From the NCBI RefSeq assembly GCF_963678635.1, contig NC_087070.1, positions 40,741,831-40,805,830 on the forward strand: a stretch of DNA of 64,000 bases. Direction: 5' to 3'. The notes below the pieces were generated by a model that searched no databases, was not told where the DNA came from, and saw only the letters and a program-made list of their open reading frames with translations. The translations under genes were made by a program, and so were the position numbers. Numbering within the stretch: position 1 is the stretch's first letter; the number at the start of each line of letters is the position of its first letter. Of the stretch, positions 12,207 through 24,806 are shown piece by piece. Source of the stretch: Symsagittifera roscoffensis. Taxonomy: Eukaryota; Xenacoelomorpha; Acoela; Convolutidae.

Positions 12207-12929
12207 CTGAAACAGAAAAAAAAATTCTAAAGCCCTTATGGAAATTTGGCACTCATTAATTTTTTAAATCATGGAATAAATTTTAGTACTTGATAAGCAA
12301 TATTATTCCCTAAATAGATATTTTCAGTCAAAATTTAAAAAATAATAATAATAATGTTAAGAAAAAATAGTTTTTTCCGAACTTGCTTTAACTTTTTAAC
12401 AAAGATTCAAAGCAGGTTCTCCCACAATTCGAAAATACAGCACAAGCGTAGCAGGCAAACTAGCAGACATCAAATGAGGCGGAAGCCACTTAGTTTTAAA
12501 AAAAGGAAACAAATGACGAAAAAGTTAGATCTAACAAAATTTTTGTTTGTTTCGATTTGTTTTAAGCAAAACTCATTGAAGGAAAAACATGCCAAATAAG
12601 ACAATTAAAAGTTAGTTTAGCATCAAAACAACGAACAAAAATTATTAACGACAAAAAATTCTTACAACCGTTTGCAATGCACCGGTTATCGCAATGTCTG
12701 AATTTTAATTATCCTTTCAGTTCAAAATTCTCTTTTATGTTAGATGGAAATATACCAACTGCGATGTGTTAAAATTTTGTTTGTTTGTTTATACTTCTAT
12801 TTCTATTTTTTCGACTTAAAAAGTTTTGACTTACATTAAATTGGCTTAGTGGCCTCATATAGTGTCGTTTGAGAGCGGAGCTATGAAAATTTATTTTTTT
12901 TGGGGGTCAGCGGGCATGCTTCTTACACC

Positions 12930-13000
12930 CGTTTGCAATGCCCTGGTTTATCGCAAAGGTAAACACCAAAAGGTTTATCGCAAAGGTAAACACCAGTTAC
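12930..13000. repeat. Short tandem repeat TTTATCGCAAAGGTAAACACC
   Basis: The unit GTTTATCGCAAAGGTAAACA occurs twice in a row. The preceding CCGTTTGCAATGCCCTGG resembles CCGTTTGCAATGCACCGG at 12,668. Confidence 0.75.
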
Positions 13001-14189
13001 TAGTTCAAGAAACCTTACTCATTGCGTAAAATTATACTAACAATCTTCACAGCAATGATAATGATCACTGCTTGGCGCCTGAAATCATTTATTTTTTATT
13101 AAAAAAATTTCGGATTTAATATTTTGTATTTCGGATGTCATTTATTGCAACTCAAACCAGAGGCGAAAATGCTTCAAAGAAATATATCACTCGATCATAT
13201 CTGATGTTTATCTTAGTTGCCTAATTTTATCTGAAAAAACCCATCCAATTTCAACTTCTTCCTTTGTGATAGTCCCCCAAAAATTAGATGTCTAATGTCT
13301 GAATCTTGAAACAAGAATTTTGTCGTTAAAAAAAGTTTATGGCTCATCGGAACCTTAAATTTTAATTTATAGGAGCCAACAAGAAACAAGTTCTCCTCGT
13401 TGTGCCTGACTCAGCTCACTGGCTTTCTTATTTATCTTGATAAATTTGATTCATTCTGTGAGCCCTCAACTGATGAACTCAACCACCAATTTCTGATCGC
13501 AGGAAAAAAATGAACAATGTTTGTGGAATATTCGCGCGATATGATGAACAGAAGATAAAAACAATGAATTTTTTTTCGGCCTAAAGCAATGTAAAGCAAT
13601 GAAATTTATTTAACTTAATATTTTGTGAGATCACTAACATCGCAGACATTTACGTCAACTTAAATTAATGCCAAAATAAAAACTTTTAATAAAGACTAGA
13701 AAACTGTTCAAGACCTGATTCATTGCAAAATCATGAGCAATTGAAATGCATAATTGCAGCATAGTACGGACCAGTAAGCATAACTGTGTCAGAGTGAAGC
13801 CATGTAAGTTCGGTTTCATGACAAATTATCCCTACCTTTTTGTCCCACGCGAAGGTATCCCACTCAAACATAACCCAAAGGTTAGAATATCTCACGGCAA
13901 AGTAGCCCACGCAAATTGAAATATCCCATCTGAGGAGTCGAAACAATTAAATTATTGCAATAGGTTAACCAAAAGAATTCAAACGAAGATGCACAATTGA
14001 ACAATTTGAATTGTTGTTTTTCGAGAGAAAAGGCACATTTGTGAAAAAAAAGAGAAGATCAATTGGATTTTTCACAAAATGTTCTGATTTCACAAAATTC
14101 TCTGAGATCGAAAACAAAAATATAATTTACTTGCGATCGTTTTAAAAAAGTAATTAGTTATTGAAAGAGCAAAAACGACATGAAAAGCA

Positions 14190-14243
14190 TGAAGGAGCAA
14201 TCGGAACTTTCAAGGCTTAATCTGACACCGAGCAATCTTGTTA
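14190..14243 (+). repeat. Hairpin-family right-end remnant
   Basis: GCAATCGGAACTTTCAAGGC followed by GAGCAATCTTGTTAAT matches the right end of the family. A similar remnant lies at 27,625-27,672 (GATCGGAACATCGGGC ... GCAACTGCTAGCTTCGTTT). Confidence 0.35.
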
Positions 14244-15479
14244 ATTTTAAACTTAGATGATAGAAATTTTCAGCAGAAGAATATTCTCATTAGAAACCAA
14301 ATCAAGTCCAAAATGACTCGGCTACGTTTTTCTAGGAAACTTGACAGAAAACAAAAACAACTCCAGTAAACACTTAACTTTTGTACACCATTCATCACGT
14401 TTCGCGTTCATTTCAACTCACAAAACTCTTGGATGCTATCTTAAAGTTTGTGGTTCTCATGTTAAATTTGCATGATTTTTCATTATGCACAAAAATTTAA
14501 TTTGCTGACGTTTGCTTTTTCCCTAGTTTATGAAGAAGTAACCTTTCAGAATTTGTATCGATTTTTAATTAAGCAGTCTGTGGAATTGCGTTTTGTAATT
14601 TGAAAACAATTTTAAATCTCAAAATTCTTGAAAAGTCTCATCCAAATAAATTCTAGGCGAAACATGCACAAGAAAAAAACTTTGTTTTATAGTCATGAAT
14701 AAACCAAATAGATGTTTGCCCCTCAGAAGTAACAGGTAAGCAAATTTGCATTATCTGAGCATATTTACAAAAAATTTGAAATTTGAAAGTTTTTGCATGC
14801 TCAGGAAACTTCTCTTACAGATTTGAAAAAAAAATGACATATGCCTAGATTTATTGTTCGAACTCTTTCTGATCATGCTTAAGTTTTTAATATTTTGAAC
14901 GTCTTACTATGCAGACGTCTTTTCTGTCTGAATTTGTTTTGAAAATGAAAATTTTGGCAGATTTTGGCTCCGAGCTTTTATCAAGCAGTCTGTAAAATGG
15001 CTCTGATGGTTTACTTAAATAAGTATCTGCAGACAAGTTTTTAATTGTAGTAAACTAATTGCTCTTTGTTTTCTCATGATATTATGCTTTATGTAATTAA
15101 AACATCAAGTTAAGATATGGCATATGTAATAGACATATTATGGCAATAATAGCTTTGTTTTCTGATGAACTAAAATAAACATTTACGGGCATGATCTTAA
15201 ATCAAAAACTGAAACTGACGCAAAACAATTAAAACGTACCATGATTCTAAAATGCAAATGGTCGTCCTAATCGCCACTGAAATTGCTTTAAATGTTTTTT
15301 TTTCATCAACAGAGAATTCATTCTAGAGAAGTTATCGATCTCTTGAGATCAGCCCCCAACGTAAAAAAAGATCTACTAAACAATTTCCGCTCCCACTGTG
15401 TTAATTACTAAAGAATTCCCACCACTCTAAAAACATATATAAGGTACTTTTTAGTCGTCCAAACAAGGCAGCGTTTGTT

Positions 15480-17240
15480 GTTTTTTAAAGTTACCGTTCC
15501 GACTTTCGAAGAAAGTGAGGAATATATATAGTTGGGGTGACTTTTTTTATTTTCGGACCATTTTTTTTGGCTCACTTGGGGATCAATCCCTGAACTTACG
15601 TGCTCAGATACGAGCTTTCTAGTTTTTGAGCAAAATCGCTCAATTATCTTCTCAAGAATTTCCTCCCTTTTAAAAAAAAATGGGAGATTGTTTGGTAGAT
15701 CCAATAAAAGTGACTACTGTTTTATACTCGAAAATTAGTAACAAAAATCCATCTACAACAAATAAAATTTCATTTACTTTGATTTCAATCTGAAGTTTGA
15801 TTTCATTTGGTAGCTTATGCAAATCGATTGGAATTAGCCGATTAGAAAAAACTGAAAATGAGAACATTGTAATGATCAAAGAACCCAATTTCTCAAGAGG
15901 CCAAGTGTTTCTTTGAAATGTGTTGAGAACACGAACATCGTTATAGGGAGCAAAAATTGATTTCCTTTAAGAAGTTTTTGCAAGATAACTCTCATCTTAT
16001 CAAGTTCTCATTAAGTTCCTAATCGAACATGGAGCTTCTTACGATCCCCGTAAAATGGCCCGCAAGAACCATTAACATGAAAATGAATTGGGCGTGTTCA
16101 AATTGATTATCGATTTTCCAACGTCTACAAACATGTATTTGGAATTTATTTACATAATCCAAAAATATAACAAAATGGGTGTAATTGTGCTGGGTGTAAT
16201 ATAACAAAGTGGGTGTCATATATATGTATATATTGGTTGTAAGCAAGCCCAAATTTATATAAGCGACTATATAATCTAGCTTTCCTTTTAGAATGATCTA
16301 CACCCTTTCTCACTATACAAGAATTCTTCTTCCACTTTGATACTAACTTTCAGTACCTTAGGGAGTGATAAAAACTAGAATTTGATAGGAAACGCTCAAA
16401 ATTTTCAATCAAAATCTAAAAATTAATTTAAAAAATGTGCATTTTGGGGCTAAGAGAAATTTAAAGCTCCTCTCGCTATCTCAAATAAACATTCGGAACC
16501 GTCCCTAAATTTACTTCATGAAAATTCTATATAAATTACCTGACTTTCCGACAAACCCATTATTGAGGTTTTCTCCCGAAGCCAGGGCGAAACTTGTCTA
16601 CCATGTGCCCACAAGCCTCTCAAATCGCATTACAGATAGGTATCTGGTGTACATAGCCAGGAACAAAGATAACACATTACTCTTTGCTAAGGCAAGATCA
16701 GATACTGACTGACACAAACTTGATACAGAATAAAAATTCGCAACAAAAACAACTCGCAAAAAAGACAACTCGCAGTAAAATACAAGTCACATTAGAAAAA
16801 CCAATCGCAATACTCACCACCGCAGTCGCGCAAATTTGTTGCGAGCTTGCCAACAGAGGGTAGGCCCTAATACAAATATTAGAGCTGGATATTGGCGCAA
16901 AGCGGCGACACGTGTAGCGTGCCCACCGGCGACTTTAAACCGAATTTCTTCAGCTATAAACCTATCTACACGCTTCGCTTTCCTTTCGTATCTACAAGCT
17001 TTGCGAGTTGTCTTTTGTTACGATTTGTCGTTTATTGAAGTTGTCACGGTACCCCGTCAAAATAGTAAAAAGGGGGAACTCTTTGGGTCATAAAGTGGTC
17101 GAATTACTAAATCCGCTACTGATTTACTAGATTATCTAGCTTTCGGATCGATACTCATACCCAGTCAACTTTTATCACAATGTTCTGAATAAAAAAACCA
17201 CCCCAAGAATATCTTTTACTTATTTTATTCGAAAGTCGTA
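15480..17240. repeat. Interval bounded by two inverted left-cap ends of the hairpin family
   Basis: GTTCCGACTTTCGAAGAAAG with TTGGGGTGAC at 15,490 is mirrored at 17,195-17,240 (CACCCCAAGAATAT ... CGAAAGTCGTAAC). The 1.7 kb between has no recognised gene. It includes short ORFs at 15,670, 16,019 and 16,518 without domains, and a GC-richer patch at 16,810-17,060 (CAAAGCGGCGACACGTGTAG) of unknown nature. Confidence 0.5.
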
Positions 17241-17535
17241 ACAAAAACAAGAAGATGGCTATTTAGGCAAAATCTTGAATTTACCAACTGAGTATATTGT
17301 CTAAAATTGTTTTTGGATAAAATAAGAAAAAAAGTGATTAAATTTAGAAAAAATTTCAAATAGTTTTTCAAATCCCCCGCAATGTCAAGGACAAAGTGAT
17401 ATGTTGCTCAAAATGTATAATTATAATAATGCATATAATAATGTATATAACGTAATAATGTATCAGTATAATTATATAATGTAATTAATGTAATAATATA
17501 TAGTCGCTTATATAAACTAGAGCTTGTTTACAACA

Positions 17536-17537
17536 AA

Positions 17538-17575
<38 letters not shown>

Positions 17576-17577
17576 TT
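17536..17577. repeat. Microsatellite (CA)n(TA)n
   Basis: About 13 CA units run straight into about 8 TA units. The preceding 130 bases are also TA-rich (TAATGTATATAACG-like). Confidence 0.95.
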
Positions 17578-18189
17578 GTTCAAGCTCAAGTTTCGATATA
17601 TGTTCCATGATAAATATTCCATGAGCTCATATATATCGATTCCTTGAGCTCCAATTTAAAAATTATCTCTTAATTATGGTGATTTAAATTTGAGACTACT
17701 TTAATTAGTTTAGGATAATAAAAGCTCAAAGAAAATTTTTTAAATTAGCTCGTAGCACCTGTGACAAGTTCTTCCAGCACAAAAATAATCCAAATTGAGT
17801 TGAAGCGCGCTATTTTACTCAGAGAGTGTATCACATTTACTTCATGTGGGGTGCAAGAGAAATTTTTCAAAAAATAAACGTTTAAAAACTGTTTCATAAT
17901 TTTGCAACAATACTGAAGTTGGAACTAAATTTTAACATCTGATTTACACCCACGCCTTACCCTATTAAACTCTGAACTGTTTCATACTAAAATTGGAGAA
18001 AACAAATCGAAAATTGTATGGATGGTAATACGGACAAAATTTAGAAAAAGAAAGCACTGATTATTTTAAACACAGAAAATTCTAAAAATTGTACTTCAAG
18101 CATCGATTGATCTTCCTAACTTTTGAAAAAAGTGGTGGTTTTAAGTAAAACCAGCTACAATTTTGTACCGTCTAAGAAGTATTAAAATT

Positions 18190-18556
18190 GATGCCTTGCG
18201 CTCAAAAAAAATAGACATTTTAACTGCCACCACTTTTTGTAAAGCTTACGGGGTTTCAAAATTTTCTATGTGGCAAATTTGGGATAATTAAGGCGCGCTT
18301 TGTATCACTTTTCAATTAACATGTAGTGTATATGGCTGAGTTTAGGCTAGTTAGTTGGTCCAAATAATCTATAAATAGTTGACTTTGTACTTGCTCTTGC
18401 GTGAGCTGCAATTTCAAAAAAATATGAGCAAAAGTCAAACAAAAAAACGTTTCGTTTTTTGGACGTTTTGAGTATATTTTTGAAAAACTGCAGATACCTT
18501 AAAAAGCAATCGGAACACTCGGGGCTTTGCCCTGATGCAAGCAGCCCTGTTTTTTT
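18190..18556 (+). repeat. Diverged hairpin-capped element, right part
   Basis: TTTGGGATAATTAAGGCGCG and the right cap region ATCGGAACACTCGGGGCTTT, followed by GATGCAAGCAGCCCTGTTTT, match the family. The left cap was not found. Confidence 0.6.
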
Positions 18557-18859
18557 AATTTCACGTCAATCTAATGAAAAGCTATAAACACGAATCGCAG
18601 ATTTCCAAAAATAGAAATTTCTATCTACAATTTGTGAAATTACCAGATCCGCCCTCGTAGCAAAAAGTGACAAGAAACTTCCTTACTTGCTCGCATGGTT
18701 GAGCCCAATTATTACTAGTGCCATCATTTGATTTCCGAAATTGATCAAAAACGACAGCTTCCCAAAGAGGTGTGGTCAAAATGCTGGACTGAATTTCACC
18801 CATCGTCACGTTATATTACTGCTTCCTCAGATATTTGTGTTTAAAGTTAACACATAAGG

Positions 18860-19140
18860 GTGTAGTTTATATTTGAATTTCGGTCCAAATTGTCGACATG
18901 TTTCGACCTGGTGGCTTCAATTAGGGTGCAAAATGGAATCCAGTGAACCGAATAATGCGACCAAACTGGAAAGGTCTCCAATTAGAGCTAAATGGAGCAG
19001 AATAACCCACCCGACGGGGAAGTTTACTCTCGAGGGAAATCGGAGGCAAATTAGACTTGAATTGTAAAATCAAATGGAATTGGGGCAGAAAAATTGAGTC
19101 AAACACGCCAAAATGACTTCCAGTTTGTTGCATTCTGCGT
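18860..19140. other. GC-richer unique patch, no gene recognised
   Basis: Unlike its flanks, it has few A/T runs and is open on both strands for about 64-70 codons (for example KLERSPIRAKWSRITHPTGK). There are no splice sites or domain I can defend. It may be a conserved intronic element or an old repeat. Confidence 0.2.
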
Positions 19141-19994
19141 CACTTGATTGCGATCAGAATCAGGTCAGGATAAATTAACTTACAAAAGAAGATCTCACTT
19201 GTATTTCGATCACGCATCGACCGCAAGTTCTAGCCTTTGAAGCACAAATCAGTTTGACATAATTAAGTTTGCAAATGTTATTTTTTATAAAGGGGCAAAG
19301 CCAACTTTCGCAACACTTGCGATGCAAAAAATATATTGCGCTAGAAGATATTGAAGGGAAAAGGACAGAAGTCATAAAGAATTCTGAAAAATTAGGTTAA
19401 AAGTTTACTTGAAAAAATTACTTTTAAAATTACAGCTACAAAAACTTCATGTTTGAATCCAATGAAGTTCAGAAACAACCTTTAAAAAATTGGAAACAAT
19501 TTACCGTGCGGCAACAAAGGGGACACACTTTGTGTCGAAACATGTTCAGCCGAAAACAAAACTTGTCATAAAAAATTTCATAATTTTTAAAAAATTTTAC
19601 TATCCATCCAAACTGAAACTCATAATTGCATACAGATCTATTTTGCCCTCAAAATTATGCAATTTAAGCTGATCAAGTCGTTACAAACATAAACTGAAAC
19701 TGTTTAATAAAAAAAAAACAAGAAACAAGAGAAAAAAATCAAAAAAAAACTTGCTAAATTTACAAGTTTGTGAATTTTCAGTAATGGTAAAAAACTGTTT
19801 AAATTGAAAAAAACCATGCTCTAGAAAAGTGAATCAAAAAAACACTATCACATAAAAATGGTGGCCTCTCAAAAAATCGGAATATGAACCGACAGAAACT
19901 GGGACAAAAATCACGAAGCCTAAAAAAATTAGAACGTTTTTGAAAAGACTATTACAATCTGTTAATATTACTATTACGGGCCTTAACTAATTAC

Positions 19995-20135
19995 TACTGA
20001 AATGGTTCCAACCCGACTAACTATAGACCCGACTAATTATAGACCGACCCGACTACTGAAATGGTTGCAACCCGACTGATTGTAGACCCGACTAATTATA
20101 GACCAAGGTTCCAACCCGACTAAATATAGATCGAT
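19995..20135. repeat. Minisatellite, CCCGACTAATTATAGA unit
   Basis: About six variants of the 16-bp unit CCCGACTAATTATAGA, interrupted by ACTGAAATGGTT(C/G)CAA, which itself occurs twice, and a third GGTTCCAA at 20,106. Confidence 0.8.
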
Positions 20136-20373
20136 TAGACTTCTAAGTTCAAAATCAAAATATTTAAAAATAATTTTCGTAGAAACGGTCAGTGTCGCTC
20201 ATGATACAATTTAACATTGTTAGACCCAAATTAGACCAAAAATTGAACGCCTTCCTCTGAAACAGCGTGAAATTAAAGCACACAACAAAGCGCACAACAA
20301 ATACAACTTGATGGCGATTACAAACAATTTTTAATTGAAAAGTTTTCTCAAAAAGAAAAACACTTAGTTAAAA

Positions 20374-20915
20374 GCAAACAAGACTGCTCGTATCAGGGCG
20401 AAGCCCTGAATGTTCCGACTGCCTATTAAGGTTTATGGAGAAGTAATAACGTTAAAAAATTAAAAGTAATAAAACAAAATAAAAATTTTTTTCTTCTAAA
20501 ATTTGAAATTTTTTATGAAAATCATCCCCCCACACGGCATATAAAGTACAAAAAGATAGGTTTCGCTACTTGTAACAAATCAGTTATGGCAAATGAGCTT
20601 CGTTAAACCAATTTGGAACGATTTCTAAGACGGATTAACTCTCCGCTTACGCGTTAATAGCGCCAAATATATCGCGCGTTAAGTGTCCCAAATTGGCCAA
20701 AATGGCAATCTTTAAACCCCCATAACTTTACGAAAAATGATCACAGCCAAAATATCTTTTCAAATTCGAGCTCAGGACAACAATACCTTTTGAATGATAT
20801 AAAAAACCTCCGTCAAAATGGCTAGTTAAAAAGTCGAAATTTGTCTGAAGAAAAAAAAACACACCCCGAGCACAAATATTCCGTTACTTTCGTATCGAAA
20901 GTCGGAACAAAAACA
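20374..20915 (-). repeat. Hairpin-capped short element, inverted copy
   Basis: Inverse of the 10.1 kb element over its whole length. Caps are CAGGGCGAAGCCCTG (20,394-20,408) and ACTTTCGTATCGAAAGT (20,886-20,902). GTTCCGACTG just inside one cap and GTCGGAAC just outside the other are inverse to each other. Confidence 0.8.
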
Positions 20916-21344
20916 GCTAAAACGAAGTTGATCTAGCATTGTCATATGGTGGGAACAATAAACTAATTGAAATTGACTTCCCAGTTTCGCAAAAATCACA
21001 AGGAAGTCCGTTGACCTGGAAAGCTTTGTAGAAATGCGTATTCAATCATCTAAAAAGTATTCAATACATTTAATAAGATACATTTGAAAAAACTTCATCG
21101 CTACGGATGTCAGGGAAAGTGTAGCAAAACTCTAGCAAACTATCTAGATGATTGCACACAAAATGTTGGGCACTGGAAATAAATTTCAATCATTGAATCA
21201 ATCCAATTTGGTGCGTAACTGATCCTAGCAGTTATTCAAAAAAATTCAATTCCCTCGACCCCATAATGCTATTCGCAATTATGATAATCAGCCTGAAAAA
21301 TATATCAAAAATTACCTTCATTGGCTCAGTAAAGATGAAGGTAA

Positions 21345-21840
21345 TGAAGCATAGAAACCATTCAAAAAACTACAATTGAACTTTGATTTGAAACTTGAGA
21401 TCTTAAATGTTCTTTTATGCGCGCAAAGACCTTTTAAATATCGAAACATTTGTTATTTATAGTTTCATATATGTTATTGCAACTGATAATTAATTTTGTA
21501 TATGATTTATTGTAGGCTGGCAGTTTTTTATTAGAAATTTGTAATGCTGTATTTATGTTATTACATTTCGTCTTTTTTCGCTCACCAGGAAACGAACAAA
21601 AAACAACAAAAATTTGCACAAAAAAATTGTTTTTATTGTTCTATTGATGTGGTCGGAACTTTCTGTTCCGCTTACGCAGAAACTGGATATTCTTGCTAAA
21701 AAGTGAACTTCAGAAGTCATAACTTAGGTTAATTGAGTAATAGAAGCACAATTTTTCACTCAGTTTAAAAATGTTGACGTGATGTGAGCAAAAGCATAGA
21801 AACCATTCAAAAAACTACTATGTCGAGTGCATATTTTCAT
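21345..21840. repeat. Direct repeat pair, 444 bp apart
   Basis: GCATAGAAACCATTCAAAAA followed by ACTAC occurs at 21,350 and 21,794. The sequence between contains short ORFs without domains. Confidence 0.5.
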
Positions 21841-22714
21841 AGTAATTCTGAAAGTGTCATTCAAAAACTAATTGAGTCTCGGTAAAATTACTTTTCCAAC
21901 TCATTAGATTGGAGATCAAATTTCACTGTGACTTAAAACTTCCTGCTTAAAAAGCAAAAGAATCCGGTACTAAATCTGAAAAAAAAACAGGTTATAAATT
22001 GAATATAATAAAAATTTCTATCAGCTCGTTAGATATGCGAATAACAGAAATGGCCAAATAAAAAGCTAAAAATAGAAATAGAACAAAAAAAACAGAAATA
22101 GCCGAATAAACTACCATCATTTTAGTTTGTAATATCTTACATAATTATACTGAATTATATTAATATTCTTCGATAAGTCATCTCGGCTTTTTGCCATTAT
22201 AGCCCAAACCCACTAACAAAAAAAGAAGTCCAGCATTCTTCTTCGTCAGCGGTCAACCACGCTTCTTGATCAGTGATTTTTATTTTTAATGATGTTCCCA
22301 TAATCTACTGGACAACTATTTTGAAAAACAACAAACATCTCCCAATTTAAAGACAGTGGAAAAACATTGTGAGATACTAAATCTAAACCAAATTTAAGAT
22401 TTTATTTGCAAATCTGAAACAATTTGTGAAAGTAACTGAAACAAAAGTCTTTTCAAACGTGTGACATGACATCAATTTATTGGCATGTATTTGAAAGTAG
22501 GAAAGTTAACATCTTAAAGATGTCGTGACACAAGTTGCAAAACATCGAATTGTTTAAAACCAACAAAAAACGGAAATCTAGATTTGGTCAAAAACTCATT
22601 TAAAAGCCAGTAGTTTTCATTGAATGTTGAATTCTTTTGATACTTTGATGTTTTGGATTATTTTGTAAATATTTAGGGAAAAAACTCACTGAAATGTCTC
22701 AGTGAAACACAATC

Positions 22715-22870
22715 TTAAACAATACTGATCGTATCAGGTCAAAGTGCTGAATATTCTGACTGCCTTTCAGGGTTTTGGTGATAGCTTTTGGTGGACCAAA
22801 AAGATAAAATTTCAATGAAAAAAAATTTTTTGAATTTTTTTTAAAACTAATTTAAATTTAAAAGCAGTTT
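22715..22870 (-). repeat. Hairpin-capped element, one end
   Basis: ACTGATCGTATCAGGTCAAA and GAATATTCTGACTGCCTTTC match the capped end of the 20.4 kb copy. The cap hairpin has lost base pairs. Confidence 0.5.
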
Positions 22871-23583
22871 AATCGATAGCTATTCAAACCTATTAAATTT
22901 CAATCTTTAAATTTGTCACGGGGATTTCCAAAAGTATTAATGAAATCAGTTTTATATTATATACAGTATCGACAATAGTGCTTAAAACCTAAAAAATAAA
23001 ACTAAGATCGACAAAACTTTCAAAATTTTTCCAAAAACCTTCCCTCCTCCCCTAGAAAAATTTCTGCGCACGCCACCAATTAGCGATGACAGTTTTATAT
23101 TTTTATTCAAAAGTTATGACTTTAGTATGTATTTTTGACCTCATCATCATAAGGTCACTCATACATGAAAGAAAAGTTCATTATTTCTAAAAGATATTAT
23201 TTCCAAAATAGAAAGCGCTAGCAAATAATTGCACAAAATCTTGAACAACTTGGCAAAATAAGTTCGGTTTATTAATAAGAGATAAAAGGACGATTACTGC
23301 AGTAGAGCACCAAATCTTAATTTACTTATCAACTGCAAACAAAGATTAACCAGTAGAAATAAGGGCGCATTACCATTTGTATCTCAATCCCACGAGCCTG
23401 TAATAAAATTTAATCGCACGAAGCTCGCATTTTCCCAGAGTTCGAAACAAATCGATAAGTAAAAAAAAAACATAAATTATGGCTTTACAATAATTAGAAA
23501 CTCAAAAGTAATTAAATTGCCTAAAATTACGTATCAGTCTGCGATATTTTTTGATAACTCATGATCATTTTTTTTTCAAAAAA

Positions 23584-23938
23584 ATGTTTGACTTTGCTTT
23601 TGTTAATGCAATAATTGTTATTTTGGCTGAAATCTTAGACACTAACAGAGCCTATGCCGCACCAAGTCAATTCGGCTACTCGCTAAAAGCAGCCAACGAA
23701 CCAAAATACTATATGCGAAAAGCATTCATGCGTGAAAACATTATTCGTGGTAGACTGAGTCATCGAGCAGTTGCGGTAGACGAAGTGTTCCGAGAGCCGA
23801 TGGACGCAGTGGCCGAAATATACGACTCAAATGGATACGACTACTCGGAATCTGAAGGGAGAAAGTCGTTAGAAATAGTGCTCGGATTTGAATCCGAATG
23901 CAAGTTACGAGAAACTGTTTTAGAGCTGCAATATACTG
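23584..23938 (+). CDS. Secreted cystine-knot protein, exon 1 (signal peptide, pro-region, first knot cysteine)
   Basis: The ATG is at 23,584. The open frame extends 11 codons upstream, but only from a TTG, so I chose this Met. Residues 1-25 form a signal peptide (hydrophobic FVNAIIVILAEIL, then the AYA cleavage motif). Residues 26-100 are acidic, low in cysteine and Tyr/Ser-rich, like a pro-region; I recognise no family there. C106 starts the knot (ECKLRETVLELQY). The exon ends ACT-G at a GTTAGC donor (phase 1), a weak donor, but the join to exon 2 keeps frame. Base composition is clearly richer in G and C than the flanking intron. Not proven: that the first exon starts here rather than upstream. 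Confidence 0.72.
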
Positions 23939-24146
23939 GTTAGCTTGAATAATATGCACAAAGCAGACCAGCTAATTTTCCCTGACAAAGTTCGATTTTT
24001 CATTTTCAAAGATTCACTGGAAAAGTTTGGAGAAAATTATAACGAAAACAAAAAATTTAAGCTCAACAAATTGCAAGCTATGAACAATCTGCACTCAGTA
24101 TAGAAACCTAAAATCTTATCAGGCATAATTTCGCAGCTACTTAGAA

Positions 24147-24738
24147 CCCCCCCCCCCCCCCCCCCTATGGTATCTACTTCATAAGTGCCACCCCTATAAA
24201 TAAAAGCATTAGCACGAGAGCGTTCTATTTACAATTCAAATTTTGCTGCTTTCTGATTGGTCGAAAATTCGACTAACAAAATCTATTCAACACTTGCCCC
24301 CCTTTCTTCAGAGGGGGGTAATTGGTCAGTAGATTCACATTTTCTATAGCAAATCAATAACTCTTATGAGCCGCTTTGCTTTATTCATCGATAAAGATTA
24401 GCCAGCAATTACGAACCAATGCTTGAAAAAAGATTATGCAAATTATGTCAACAAAAAAATATTTATTAGACTAAAATGCAGTCCTGAAACGTTTGATCTT
24501 TACCTCGATCCATTCAAAAACCAATTTAAAGTCTATGGCTATAGCTGGATTTACTTAACAATATCTCCCCTTCAAAAAAGGGGGGAGATTGTTAGGGAGA
24601 CTAAAATAATCGAATATTCGACCAACCAGAACGCAGCAATATTATAACTTTCAAAAGAAAGCACTAGTGCTGATTTACTGATTTTATTTAGAGAGGTGGC
24701 AATTTTTTAGTAGATACCATAGGGGGGATTATTAAGTA
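24147..24738. repeat. Foldback repeat inside the intron of the cystine-knot gene
   Basis: The left end reads C-tract then TATGGTATCTACTTCATAAG. The right end reads TAGTAGATACCATAGGGGGG, its inverse. Matching continues inward for roughly 200-250 bp with differences (for example TTGCTGCTTTCTGATTGGTCG against the inverse of CGACCAACCAGAACGCAGCAA). The 18-20 base C run at the left edge (about 24,147-24,166) is likely to be length-variable. Similar G/C-run-bearing sequence is seen at 4,080-4,300. It is a non-autonomous foldback or MITE with no ORF. Confidence 0.7.
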
Positions 24739-24806
24739 GATCCCAATAGCTTAGCGTGCATAGGTCATTTTTGATTACATGTTTTGAAAAAATGAAACGT
24801 TTTCAG

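Noticed and set aside
19995-20135. CRISPR array
   Set aside because: Units are 16 bp with no regular unique spacers, and the genome is animal.
24423-24647. 74-residue ORF in the cystine-knot intron as an extra exon
   Set aside because: It lies within the foldback repeat and would break the phase-1 join between the two exons.
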